A DNA stretch of 12,182 bases from an uncultured Bacilli bacterium (GTDB taxonomy: Bacteria > Bacillota_I > Bacilli_A > RF39 > UBA660): positions 1 through 12,182 of the forward strand of contig CANQRJ010000031.1 in the NCBI GenBank assembly GCA_947626215.1, given 5' to 3'. A program made the position numbers and the translations under genes. This document shows, piece after piece, positions 1 to 5,946 of this stretch (positions within the stretch are counted from its first letter, which is position 1; every line of letters begins with the position of its first letter). Below the pieces are notes generated by a model. The model did no database searches, was not told the DNA's origin, and saw only the letters and a list, made by a program, of their open reading frames with translations.

Positions 1-218
1 GGTACACTTTTTTGTAATTCATTATCTACATAAACCATAAAACGAATATTTCCTTCATCTTTTACTTCTCCATTTATAATATTAAAAATATCATTTGTTT
101 CAAAAATAGCAAACGTTCTATATAAAATGACTCCTGTAATAAGTAAAATACAAGTAATGGTAAACAAAATGATTCCTATTTTTTTATTATTTTTTTCCTT
201 AAATCTTTCTAATTTCAT
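1..218 (-). CDS. membrane-anchored exported protein, N-terminal part (gene runs off the left edge)
   Basis: The reading frame is open from an ATG at 218-216 to the window edge, about 72 residues. The N-terminus is a basic stretch (KLERFKEKNNKKIG), followed by one hydrophobic helix at about residues 15-33 and an extracellular part containing FAIFETND and NIRFMVYVDNEL. There is no prepilin KG/FTLIE motif and no lipobox, so the helix is probably an uncleaved N-terminal anchor. An SD-like TAGGGTGAT lies about 10 nt upstream. I recall similar N-termini in uncharacterised proteins of RF39-like gut Bacilli, but no function is known to me. The promoter upstream contains a 10-G tract that may switch expression. 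The C-terminal domain lies outside the window, so adhesin, pilus partner or other roles cannot be separated. Confidence 0.7.
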   Translation of the reverse strand, partial: MKLERFKEKNNKKIGIILFTITCILLITGVILYRTFAIFETNDIFNIINGEVKDEGNIRFMVYVDNELQKSV

Positions 219-248
219 ATAAAAAAAATCACCCTACTTTATAGAATG

Positions 249-280
249 ATTTTATCACATAACCCCCCCCCCGACGTCAA
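249..280 (-). promoter_or_regulatory. promoter with a poly-G spacer, candidate phase-variable promoter
   Basis: Reading the minus strand, TTGACG (280-275) is a 5/6 match to the -35 box. TGA-TAAAAT (257-249) is an extended -10. The spacer is 20 nt, of which 10 are consecutive G. The usual optimum is about 17 nt, so loss of three G residues would restore ideal spacing. The predicted transcript starts near 242 and the ATG is at 218. The -35 lies in the palindrome GTCAATTGAC (276-285). The boxes are visible directly; phase variation is inferred. Confidence 0.6.
263..272. repeat. C10/G10 homopolymer tract
   Basis: Ten consecutive C on the plus strand lie in otherwise AT-rich intergenic DNA, within the spacer of the promoter for the left-edge gene. 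G/C tracts of this length are known slipped-strand hotspots in bacteria. Its length may differ between cells of the same population. Confidence 0.95.
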
Positions 281-299
281 TTGACACTTTGGGATATTA

Positions 300-1040
300 T
301 CATTTTTTTTCAAATCCTTTTTGATATAGTTTAATTTTAATTTGAGTGTCTAATTCATCTCCCGTATATTTTCGAGATAATCTTTTTCTTAATTTTTCTT
401 TTTCTTTTTCATATAAAATATTTTCATTTTCTATGGATATATTTTCTATTTTTGAATGAAAGTCCTCATATGAATAACCATTCGAAATCAAATAATTATG
501 AAGTTTTAGTTTTAAATTTTTTTCGCTATCTTTATGATTGGAATTCACTTTTTTTTCAATAATTTTTTCTATTTTCTCTTGCCAAACACAAGTGGGTATT
601 CTAGCAATTTGTTCCTCAATTTTTTGCTCTTCTAAACCCAAATCTTTTAATTTCTTTTTCAATTTATTAGGTCCATCCAATGTAAATTTTACATGATCAT
701 GTAAAAATGCTTCTATATATTTTTCTTCAGATAAATATCCTAAACCTTCTAATTTTGAAATCGTATAATCTATATCTTTCATAGAATAACCACATTTTTT
801 TAAATAATTTTGCATTTCTTTTTTAGTACGCATTTTCTTATTTAAATATTGTAAACTTTTTTCATAGCATTCATAAAGATGTTGTTCTTGTTCAATTTGT
901 TCTAAATCTTTACTTGATATTTCTTTTCTCATTAATAATTCATATTTTAATATAATATCTTCATATAAAGAAATTGTTTTTCCATCCAATAAAACTTCAT
1001 AAAGATTATTTTTTAATTTTTTAAATTTTAATATTTTCAT
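300..1040 (-). CDS. recX: RecX-family regulator of RecA
   Basis: The protein has 246 residues. RecX binds RecA filaments and modulates strand exchange and the SOS response in the cytoplasm. The family signature is visible: a helical repeat with Y(x)nSLQYLNKKMRTKKEMQNYL, then ISKLEGLGYLSEEKYIEAFL and a GPNKLKKKLKDLGL segment. These are typical three-helix RecX repeats, here extended to about the full length of Bacillus-type RecX (~260 residues). The ATG at 1040 is preferred over the one at 1052 because GGAGGT (1050-1045) sits 4 nt before it, and the upstream ATG overlaps that SD. The gene is 48 nt downstream of mreD in the same direction and is probably co-transcribed. A weak -10-like TATACT at 1065-1060 could add a local promoter. 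No hairpin terminator was found after the stop. The C-terminus is highly charged (E/K-rich). The family assignment is firm and the regulatory role is taken from the family. Confidence 0.85.
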   Translation of the reverse strand: MKILKFKKLKNNLYEVLLDGKTISLYEDIILKYELLMRKEISSKDLEQIEQEQHLYECYEKSLQYLNKKMRTKKEMQNYLKKCGYSMKDIDYTISKLEGLGYLSEEKYIEAFLHDHVKFTLDGPNKLKKKLKDLGLEEQKIEEQIARIPTCVWQEKIEKIIEKKVNSNHKDSEKNLKLKLHNYLISNGYSYEDFHSKIENISIENENILYEKEKEKLRKRLSRKYTGDELDTQIKIKLYQKGFEKK

Positions 1041-1088
1041 AAATACCTCCATATATATAAGTATATAATAAATTTTTTTAGAAAAAAA

Positions 1089-1472
1089 TTAAAAAATAAT
1101 TAAATATCTAATATTTTTTTTATTAATATAAATTCTATCTTTTTCATAAATTAAATTCACAATGATAACATTCCAAATCAATTCAAAAATATAATACCAA
1201 AAATAAAAATTTAAACTATATAATGAAATTAGAAAAAAATAAACAGTTAACGTCACAAACATTCGAATATTAACATTTCTTCTTTTTAAAGGAGGTTTTA
1301 AAGCAAAATGAAAACAATAAACAATGAAAAAAAAGATAGTATGAATAAAAGGCAAATAATAAACAATACGATCTAAAAAAAATCCTATAAATAAAAAATA
1401 AATAAAAGAAATTTTTCTAGCATAAGGAAAAAGAGAAAAAACAAAATAAGTGGGAAAAAAAATATTAATCAT
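1089..1472 (-). CDS. mreD: MreD-like rod-shape membrane protein
   Basis: This is a 127-residue, very hydrophobic protein with about four or five membrane segments and a central basic loop (KPPLKRRN). MreD is an integral membrane part of the elongasome that works with MreC in lateral wall synthesis. The sequence itself is poorly conserved. The call rests on hydrophobicity, size (Bacillus MreD is ~170, so this is short) and position directly after mreC. The frame is open from a TTG at 1490, but the ATG at 1472 is the better start because it gives the usual tight overlap (8 nt) with the mreC stop. Neither start has a strong SD, so translational coupling to mreC is likely. It is followed by recX. 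An unrelated polytopic protein cannot be excluded from sequence alone. Confidence 0.7.
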   Translation of the reverse strand: MINIFFPTYFVFSLFPYARKISFIYFLFIGFFLDRIVYYLPFIHTIFFFIVYCFHFALKPPLKRRNVNIRMFVTLTVYFFLISLYSLNFYFWYYIFELIWNVIIVNLIYEKDRIYINKKNIRYLIIF

Positions 1473-2118
1473 ATGAAACACTGCTTTCAATTAAACAATA
1501 ATTTAAATTATTTACATTTATTAAAGGCTTTACTTTTAATATTTGCTCGACACCAGTAGAATAGACTTCCTCTACTTCTGCAACAGGTATTTTCTTAGTA
1601 ATACTAGAAAATTCTGACGTTTCAATAATACTACCTACTGTAATTTCTTCTTTACTAGTTATATTTTTTACAACTAATCCATCTTTTTCTTTTTGTAAAA
1701 CACCATAACTATTTTGTACTTTTACAGGCATTTTAGTATTAGAACTTGTCACTAATTCAACAATACTTGAATGTCTTCTTGTTTCTATAATTTTTCCAAT
1801 ATATCCAACCTCGTCATATACAACATCACCTATATTTATATTTTCTTCACGTCCTTTTAGAATGGTTACTTGATCAAAAAATAAATAAGGATCATGTAAA
1901 ACAACTTTACTTACAATTTGATTTTCTTCATGCCATAATTCTAATTTAGAAGACAATTCTTCATATTGAGCTTTTGTATTTTGATAATCACTAGACAAAC
2001 AATAACTTTCATTTAAATTTGGATGAGTTCTAAAAAAAAGAGAATAAATAATATCTAACTCAAAATAAACAAGTAAAAATAAAAAACAGGAAATAATAAA
2101 TAAAGTATATTTTTTCAT
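1465..2118 (-). CDS. mreC: MreC-like rod-shape protein (short form)
   Basis: MreC is a bitopic membrane protein whose external beta-domain organises wall-synthesis enzymes. This copy has 217 residues, against about 270-290 in many Firmicutes. An N-terminal transmembrane helix (about residues 5-25) is followed by a short helical/coiled region (about 45-65). The beta-rich part contains VILHDP/ILKGREENINIGDVVYDEVGYIGKI and VELVTSSNTKMPVKV, which match the MreC core (the nIGD-V-- xGLVGkV and t.s..pV.v blocks). Its start overlaps the radC stop by 4 nt (ATGA), and GAGGT (2128-2124) lies 5 nt upstream. The shortening falls mainly in the coiled-coil part, which would alter self-association. mreB, normally between radC and mreC in Bacillus, is absent here. 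Confidence 0.85.
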   Translation of the reverse strand: MKKYTLFIISCFLFLLVYFELDIIYSLFFRTHPNLNESYCLSSDYQNTKAQYEELSSKLELWHEENQIVSKVVLHDPYLFFDQVTILKGREENINIGDVVYDEVGYIGKIIETRRHSSIVELVTSSNTKMPVKVQNSYGVLQKEKDGLVVKNITSKEEITVGSIIETSEFSSITKKIPVAEVEEVYSTGVEQILKVKPLINVNNLNYCLIESSVSYD

Positions 2119-2789
2119 AATTGACCTCTTTCTAAAAAACTATAATAAGATTGATTTCCAATAATTACATGATCCAACAAAGGAATTCCTAATATTTGAC
2201 CTGCTTCTTTTAACTGATTCGTAATTTTTATATCCTCTTTACTAGGTGTCACATCTCCCGTTGGATGATTATGAATACATATAATTTTGATTGCATTGTT
2301 TAAAATAGATTCATAAAAAACATCTCTTGGATGAACGATACTATAATTAGCAGTTCCTAAAAATATAATTTTTTCTGTAATCACTTCATTTCGATTATTT
2401 AAAAATAAGACACAAAATTTTTCTTGTAATTCATTTTCAAAAAATTTTTCATAATTTTGAAAAACATCTTGAGTGGACTTTATTTTAATTTTTTCTTTTT
2501 TTTCTTTACCAGAAAGTCTTTTTCCTAATTCTATCGCCGCGAGTAAAGTAAGTGCCTTTGCTTCTCCCATCCCAGATATTTTAATAATAGAAGAATATCT
2601 TACTTTTTTTAAGCCTTCTAAACCCCCTATTTCATTAAAAAAATCACAGCAAAAATCTTTAATGGACTTTTGTTTAGAGCCAGTTCGAAAAAGAATCGAA
2701 AGTAATTCAACATTTGTTAAATTTTCTATTCCATATTTTTTCGCCTTTTCTCTTGGTTTTTCTTCATTAGGTAACTCTTTTAATTTCAT
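2115..2789 (-). CDS. radC: RadC-family JAB/MPN-domain protein
   Basis: The protein has 224 residues, the usual RadC (UPF0758) length. The N-terminal helix-hairpin-helix region has KISGMGEAKALTLLAA at about 70-85. The C-terminal JAMM metalloprotease-like fold has E135 and the metal motif HNHPTGDVTPSKED (H173, H175, D186), all intact. RadC was once named for DNA repair, but that role has been withdrawn. The JAMM fold suggests a Zn-dependent isopeptidase or nuclease-like activity of unknown substrate. Its start overlaps the SPOR gene by 4 nt (ATGA) with GGTGA just upstream, and its end overlaps mreC by 4 nt, so it is translationally coupled on both sides. The placement next to mreC is the classical Firmicutes order. 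Identity is very secure; function is unknown. Confidence 0.95.
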   Translation of the reverse strand: MKLKELPNEEKPREKAKKYGIENLTNVELLSILFRTGSKQKSIKDFCCDFFNEIGGLEGLKKVRYSSIIKISGMGEAKALTLLAAIELGKRLSGKEKKEKIKIKSTQDVFQNYEKFFENELQEKFCVLFLNNRNEVITEKIIFLGTANYSIVHPRDVFYESILNNAIKIICIHNHPTGDVTPSKEDIKITNQLKEAGQILGIPLLDHVIIGNQSYYSFLERGQL

Positions 2790-3214
2790 ATATTCACCAT
2801 CGTTTCTAAAATTTTTTGATTTAAAAGTAAAATAGATTCTTTTTCATTTGCTTGCTCGAGTAACAAATTATAACTTGAAACAATTTCTTTTTCTAAAAAA
2901 ACATCTGTTATTTCTTTTTCATAATAATAAATATTTTTTTCATCTAATATTTTTTTGACTTTATCTAAACTTTCCAAACTAGTAGACGCGCCAATCAAAA
3001 CTCGATAAAAATTAGAATCATTGTAAATAATAGAAGTTGGAAATTCTTTTTGTTTTTGTAAAGCATTTTCATACGATTCAAACACTCCAATTTGTAAAAC
3101 ATACAAAGATACCGGTTCATTATTCTTTTCGGGATGATGAACAACAAACACAGGCAATGCTAAAGCAACACCTGTTAGCAGAGCAAAAAAACAAACAATT
3201 AATTTTGATTTCAT
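2786..3214 (-). CDS. SPOR-domain membrane protein, SpoIIB-like position
   Basis: The 142-residue protein has an N-terminal membrane segment or signal (about residues 4-25, with no lipobox). A SPOR-like fold follows at about residues 36-105: YVLQIGVFESYENALQKQ, then NFYRVLIGASTSLESLDKVK. SPOR domains bind peptidoglycan stripped of stem peptides and target proteins to division or engulfment sites. A helical tail follows. In Bacillus, spoIIB (a membrane SPOR protein of engulfment) lies near radC and mreBCD. The order here (SPOR gene, radC, mreC, mreD) therefore suggests a trimmed SpoIIB relative, although sporulation itself is not shown. The start is the ATG at 3214 with GGTGA 6 nt upstream. A strong extended -10 lies just before it, so this is the first gene of the operon. 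Confidence 0.7.
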   Translation of the reverse strand: MKSKLIVCFFALLTGVALALPVFVVHHPEKNNEPVSLYVLQIGVFESYENALQKQKEFPTSIIYNDSNFYRVLIGASTSLESLDKVKKILDEKNIYYYEKEITDVFLEKEIVSSYNLLLEQANEKESILLLNQKILETMVNI

Positions 3215-3231
3215 ATGGCTTCACCACAAAA

Positions 3232-3240
3232 ATTATAGCA
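3232..3240 (-). promoter_or_regulatory. extended -10 promoter of the SPOR-radC-mreCD-recX operon
   Basis: The minus strand reads TGC-TATAAT, a perfect extended -10. No good -35 lies at 16-18 nt, although TCGACA is present at a 21-nt spacing; extended -10 promoters often do without one. The predicted start is near 3225, only about 11 nt before the ATG, so the leader would hold little more than the SD. The box directly abuts the T-tract of the upstream terminator. Confidence 0.6.
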
Positions 3241-3282
3241 AAAAAAAAGAGAAAATTTTGTCGAAATATGTCCGTTTTCTCT
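3240..3282 (-). terminator. rho-independent terminator of the DUF421 gene
   Basis: On the minus strand an 8-bp stem AGAGAAAA/TTTTCTCT (3282-3275 with 3255-3248) closes a 19-nt loop that can add a small inner CG pairing. It is followed by nine T. It lies 20 nt after the stop of the DUF421 gene. Confidence 0.7.
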
Positions 3283-3301
3283 AAATCTAAAATAAAAAAA
3301 T

Positions 3302-3949
3302 TTAAATTTCATTTTTTGTAATTAAATAAATTTTTTTTCCTTTATAAAATGCATAAAAAATATCTTTTATAGTTAAATTTTTCTTTTCTATTTCATTTTG
3401 TAACCAATTTTTAGTTTTATTTAAGTAATCTAAAGTCTTCATATTAATTTCTCCATCTAAAATTAAAGGCATCGGATAATTCGTTTTTAAATGTAAAAAA
3501 TTATACTTAAATATAGATAACTTTCCATTTGGTTCTAAAAAAGCATATTCAACATCTTCCAAATCTTTAATTTCTTTTTGTCTTAAACTCAAAAGTAAAT
3601 CATCCATACTATAACGTTGTTTTACCATTTCTTTATAATTGACTTTTCCATTACATATTATAAGCGATGGCTTTCCATCAAATACTTTTCGAAACGTTCT
3701 CGATTTAATACTAATATATGCAAGTAAAATTTCTAATAAACCTAAAAAAGATAAAGGAAGAATAGTAAGCCATAATGATTTATCTGGTTCTTCAATCGAA
3801 ATCGCTACTAACTCGGCAATCAAAATAGACACGATTAAATCAATAATTCCAAGTTGACCAATTTCCCTTTTTCCCATTAATCGATATAAAAGTACAATAA
3901 AGAAATAAAAAAAGCCTGTTCGAAACAATACATTCAGTAATTCTCCCAT
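3302..3949 (-). CDS. DUF421 (YetF-like) membrane protein
   Basis: The protein has 215 residues. Three N-terminal membrane helices (about residues 5-25, 32-52, 58-78) include the family signature LYRLMGKREIGQLGIIDLIV. A cytoplasmic alpha/beta part follows with SRTFRKVFDGKPSLIICNGK, then KQRYSMDDLLLSLRQKEI and VEYAFLEPNGKLSIFK, all characteristic of DUF421/YetF proteins. The molecular function of the family is not established; some Bacillus members are linked to spores or germination. The frame is open from a TTG at 3967, but the ATG at 3949 is chosen because AAGTGA lies a few nt upstream and it keeps the family N-terminus. The gene is monocistronic: its own terminator follows, and a 12-bp inverted repeat lies just upstream in the leader. 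Confidence 0.88.
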   Translation of the reverse strand: MGELLNVLFRTGFFYFFIVLLYRLMGKREIGQLGIIDLIVSILIAELVAISIEEPDKSLWLTILPLSFLGLLEILLAYISIKSRTFRKVFDGKPSLIICNGKVNYKEMVKQRYSMDDLLLSLRQKEIKDLEDVEYAFLEPNGKLSIFKYNFLHLKTNYPMPLILDGEINMKTLDYLNKTKNWLQNEIEKKNLTIKDIFYAFYKGKKIYLITKNEI

Positions 3950-3964
3950 AATATCACTTATAAT

Positions 3965-3998
3965 CAATTTTAGAAAATCATTTCATTTCTAAAAATTG
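3965..3998. repeat. 12-bp inverted repeat upstream of the DUF421 gene
   Basis: CAATTTTAGAAA (3965-3976) and TTTCTAAAAATTG (3986-3998) pair over 12 bp with one bulged A, around a 9-nt loop. It sits 16 nt before the DUF421 start and lacks a T-tract toward that gene, so an operator or leader hairpin is more likely than a terminator. Its role is unknown. Confidence 0.6.
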
Positions 3999-4039
3999 AG
4001 TTCCTTTCTATTTATTAAACTTGTATCTAATCCTATTAT

Positions 4040-4064
4040 GGTTAAAAAATGAAATTTTTAATCC
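4040..4064. repeat. hairpin in the divergent intergenic region
   Basis: GGTTAAAAA (4040-4048) and TTTTTAATCC (4055-4064) form a stem with one extra base around ATGAAA. It is followed on the plus strand by TTTTCTTT, so it resembles a weak intrinsic terminator or attenuator ahead of the YrzE-like gene. The pairing is mostly A/T, so stability is limited. Confidence 0.4.
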
Positions 4065-4101
4065 TTTTCTTTGCAAGAGTTTTATTTTTTTCTAGTAAAC
4101 A

Positions 4102-4107
4102 TATAAT
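4102..4107 (+). promoter_or_regulatory. candidate -10 box for the YrzE-like gene
   Basis: A perfect TATAAT lies 16 nt before the ATG at 4124. No convincing -35 lies at 16-18 nt (only T-rich sequence); TTGCAA at 4071-4076 is too far away, with 25 nt between. If used, the leader is about 10 nt. Confidence 0.35.
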
Positions 4108-4123
4108 CTATTAGGTGATTCAA

Positions 4124-4486
4124 ATGAAAACTTTAAAAAAATATGGAAAAACAATTCTGATTTTTTTAGGTATATTATGTTTTTTTTCCATCATTCTTTC
4201 TCTTTTTAATTTATTTTCGATTCTCTATACGAAAGGAACAAACTTATTTATTTTTATTGTCATGATACTAACTCTCTTCTTTATTGGTTTTACTTGGGGT
4301 AAAAAAGCTTTAAAAAAAGGTTATTTAGAAGGTTTAAAGATAGGACTTTGCCTTATTTTCTTATTAATCGTTATTAACTTACTTTTTTATCGAACAGGAT
4401 TTTCTATAGAAAGAATCATTTATTACTGTGTACTCATACTATCAAGTGTTTTAGGATCGATGATTGGAATCAATAAAAAACACTAA
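4124..4486 (+). CDS. TIGR04086/YrzE-type four-helix membrane protein
   Basis: This 120-residue protein has four predicted membrane helices (about 10-30, 38-57, 69-88, 94-115). Between helices 2 and 3 is the family-like block WGKKALKKGYLEGLKIGL. This pattern, size and topology match the TIGR04086 (YrzE) family found across Firmicutes, which has no known function. The ATG at 4124 is chosen over the in-frame GTG at 4115 because AGGTGA (4113-4118) is the SD and covers that GTG. It is the only plus-strand gene in the window. It is divergent from the DUF421 gene and convergent with the tgt operon, sharing 4 nt of stop codons with it. In Bacillus, yrzE lies near yajC/tgt/ruvAB, so its position beside tgt fits known synteny even though the strand is reversed. 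Confidence 0.8.
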   Translation: MKTLKKYGKTILIFLGILCFFSIILSLFNLFSILYTKGTNLFIFIVMILTLFFIGFTWGKKALKKGYLEGLKIGLCLIFLLIVINLLFYRTGFSIERIIYYCVLILSSVLGSMIGINKKH

Positions 4487-4510
4487 ACTTCATGAAAAGT
4501 ATAAGTGTTT
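4478..4510. terminator. two-way terminator between convergent genes
   Basis: AAACACT (4478-4484) pairs with AGTGTTT (4504-4510), and an inner ACTT/AAGT stem (4487-4490 with 4497-4500) extends it. On the minus strand the hairpin is followed by TTTTTTATTG, and on the plus strand by CCTTCTTTTT. It can therefore end both the YrzE-like gene and the ruvAB-queA-tgt operon. It overlaps both stop codons. Confidence 0.6.
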
Positions 4511-4788
4511 CCTTCTTTTTCAATATAAGATTCTTTAGAGTAATATTTTTTTGTAATAGGATTAACTTCTGTTTTTAAATAGTTTTTTTCCATGAGTTCT
4601 CCTATGTAAATTTTATTTTCACTACAAGCGTCATCCCAAATACATTGTTTAGCAGATTCAATTAATCGTTTTTCTGCTACTTCTTTAATATGAGAAGTAT
4701 GATTATAAGAAACTTTATAAAAGGTATATAAAATCATCGAAAATAAAATAAGAACTATTGTTAAAAGAACCCATTTACTATTTTTCAT
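4483..4788 (-). CDS. small pilin-like single-pass membrane protein
   Basis: This protein has 101 residues. A short basic start (MKNSK) and a hydrophobic helix at about 6-25 precede a soluble external part. That part includes EKRLIESAKQCIWDDAC (C49, C55) and KTEVNPITKKYYSKESYIE. The external part resembles the C-terminal region of pseudopilins in gut Bacilli, especially the VNPITKKYY block. However, the N-terminus lacks a prepilin-peptidase site (G/FxxxE), so it is probably an uncleaved anchor. The start is the ATG at 4788 with GGAG 6 nt upstream. The frame is open further upstream inside tgt, but that part has no support. It overlaps the end of tgt by 11 nt and so is the last gene of that operon, where yajC often sits. 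The sequence is not YajC. Its function is unknown. Confidence 0.7.
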   Translation of the reverse strand: MKNSKWVLLTIVLILFSMILYTFYKVSYNHTSHIKEVAEKRLIESAKQCIWDDACSENKIYIGELMEKNYLKTEVNPITKKYYSKESYIEKEGNTYTFHEV

Positions 4789-5902
4789 AGGCATCTCCAT
4801 AATAACGTTTTTTAAATTCATCTCGATATTTTAGTAACTCATCTTTTTGGATGGCCTCCCTGATTTCTTCTGTAAGACGAATTAGAAAACGAATGTTATG
4901 AATCGATAATAATCTTGCTCCAAAAGATTCTTGAGTTCCAATTAAGTGTTTGATATAAGCTTTTGTATAATGTTTGCAAGCATAACAATCACAAGTACTC
5001 TCAATTGGTTCAAAGTCTTTTTTATATTTGGCATTTTTTAAATTGATTTTTCCATCCTTTGTGAAAGCGTGTCCATGTCTTGCAAGTCGAGTTGGTAAAA
5101 CACAATCAAAAATATCAACTCCTCTTATAACACCTTCTATCATATCGATAGGCTCACCGATTCCCATTGCATATCTTATTTTATCTTGAGGAAGATATTT
5201 AGTAGAATACAAAAATGCTCGGTACATATCTTCTTTACTTTCATGGTCATTCGCGACTCCTCCGATACTATACCCATCAAAACCAATTTTTACAGTTTCT
5301 TCGGCACTAAATTTTCGAATGTCTTCATAAGGACCTCCTTGTACAATTCCAAACAAAAGTTGATTTTCTCCTTTAAAGACCTCTTTTCCTCTTTTTGCCC
5401 ATCGTAAAGTTCTTTCGACACTTTTTTGTAAATATTCTTTTGACGCACTAGCAGGAGGACATTCATCAAAACTCATGACAATATCACTCCCTAAATTTTC
5501 TTGAATTTGAATCGATTTTTCAGGAGTTAATAATAAAGAATCGCCATTGTATTGATTTTTAAAAAGAACACCAGTTTCCGAAATATCTTTTGGTTTTGCT
5601 AAAGAAAATACTTGAAAACCTCCTGAATCCGTAAGAATCGGTCCATCGTAATTCATAAATTTATGTAGCCCTCCGGCTAATTTTACCACGTCATCTCCAG
5701 GTCTAAGCCACAAATGATAAGTATTGGCAAGAATAATCCCGGCTTGAGTCTCTTTGACCTCTTCTGGACTTAATGTTTTCACGGCCCCTTCTGTTCCAAC
5801 TGGCATAAACATTGGAGTCGCATACTCTTTTCCATTATATTTAAGTCTTCCTAATCTTGCCATGGTATTCTTTTCTGTTTTTTCTACTTCAAATGTAATC
5901 AT
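4778..5902 (-). CDS. tgt: queuine/preQ1 tRNA-guanine transglycosylase
   Basis: Tgt exchanges G34 of GUN anticodon tRNAs (Asp, Asn, His, Tyr) for preQ1 in the queuosine pathway. The protein has 374 residues, close to the usual ~380. Visible active-site elements are TDSGGFQ with D92 (general acid/base), FDCVLPTRLARHG with D266 (covalent nucleophile) and GIVQGG at 185-190. The zinc ligands C304, C306, C309 (CDCYAC) and H335 are also present. All are intact. The start is the ATG at 5902, after AGTGGGGATG as a weak SD. It lies 44 nt after queA, whose product acts next on the same tRNA, so the two steps are co-expressed. A small pilin-like gene overlaps the 3' end. A short ATGTA/TACAT repeat sits in the queA-tgt gap, but no clear promoter does. 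Confidence 0.97.
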   Translation of the reverse strand: MITFEVEKTEKNTMARLGRLKYNGKEYATPMFMPVGTEGAVKTLSPEEVKETQAGIILANTYHLWLRPGDDVVKLAGGLHKFMNYDGPILTDSGGFQVFSLAKPKDISETGVLFKNQYNGDSLLLTPEKSIQIQENLGSDIVMSFDECPPASASKEYLQKSVERTLRWAKRGKEVFKGENQLLFGIVQGGPYEDIRKFSAEETVKIGFDGYSIGGVANDHESKEDMYRAFLYSTKYLPQDKIRYAMGIGEPIDMIEGVIRGVDIFDCVLPTRLARHGHAFTKDGKINLKNAKYKKDFEPIESTCDCYACKHYTKAYIKHLIGTQESFGARLLSIHNIRFLIRLTEEIREAIQKDELLKYRDEFKKRYYGDAYEK

Positions 5903-5946
5903 TTAAAACATCCCCACTTCTTACTCAATGTATCTTACATCTTTTT

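Noticed and set aside
1291..1376. Plus-strand GGAGGT followed 11 nt later by an ATG opening a 22-codon reading frame
   Set aside because: It lies antisense inside mreD, where the bases are explained by MreD codons (PPLKRR region). The peptide is short, polar and low-complexity, with no promoter seen.
2473..2835. 120-codon plus-strand open frame antisense to radC
   Set aside because: radC has complete family motifs on the other strand. This frame has no SD and no recognisable domain, so it is a shadow of the coding strand.
4483..4788. YajC identity for the gene after tgt
   Set aside because: YajC is common at this position, but this protein lacks the YajC core and carries a pilin-like external part with paired cysteines.
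5905..5945. ATGTA-AGA-TACAT inverted repeat in the queA-tgt gap as a promoter operator or terminator
   Set aside because: The 5-bp A/T-rich stem has a 3-nt loop, no T-tract and no good -35/-10 pair; expected by chance in AT-rich DNA.
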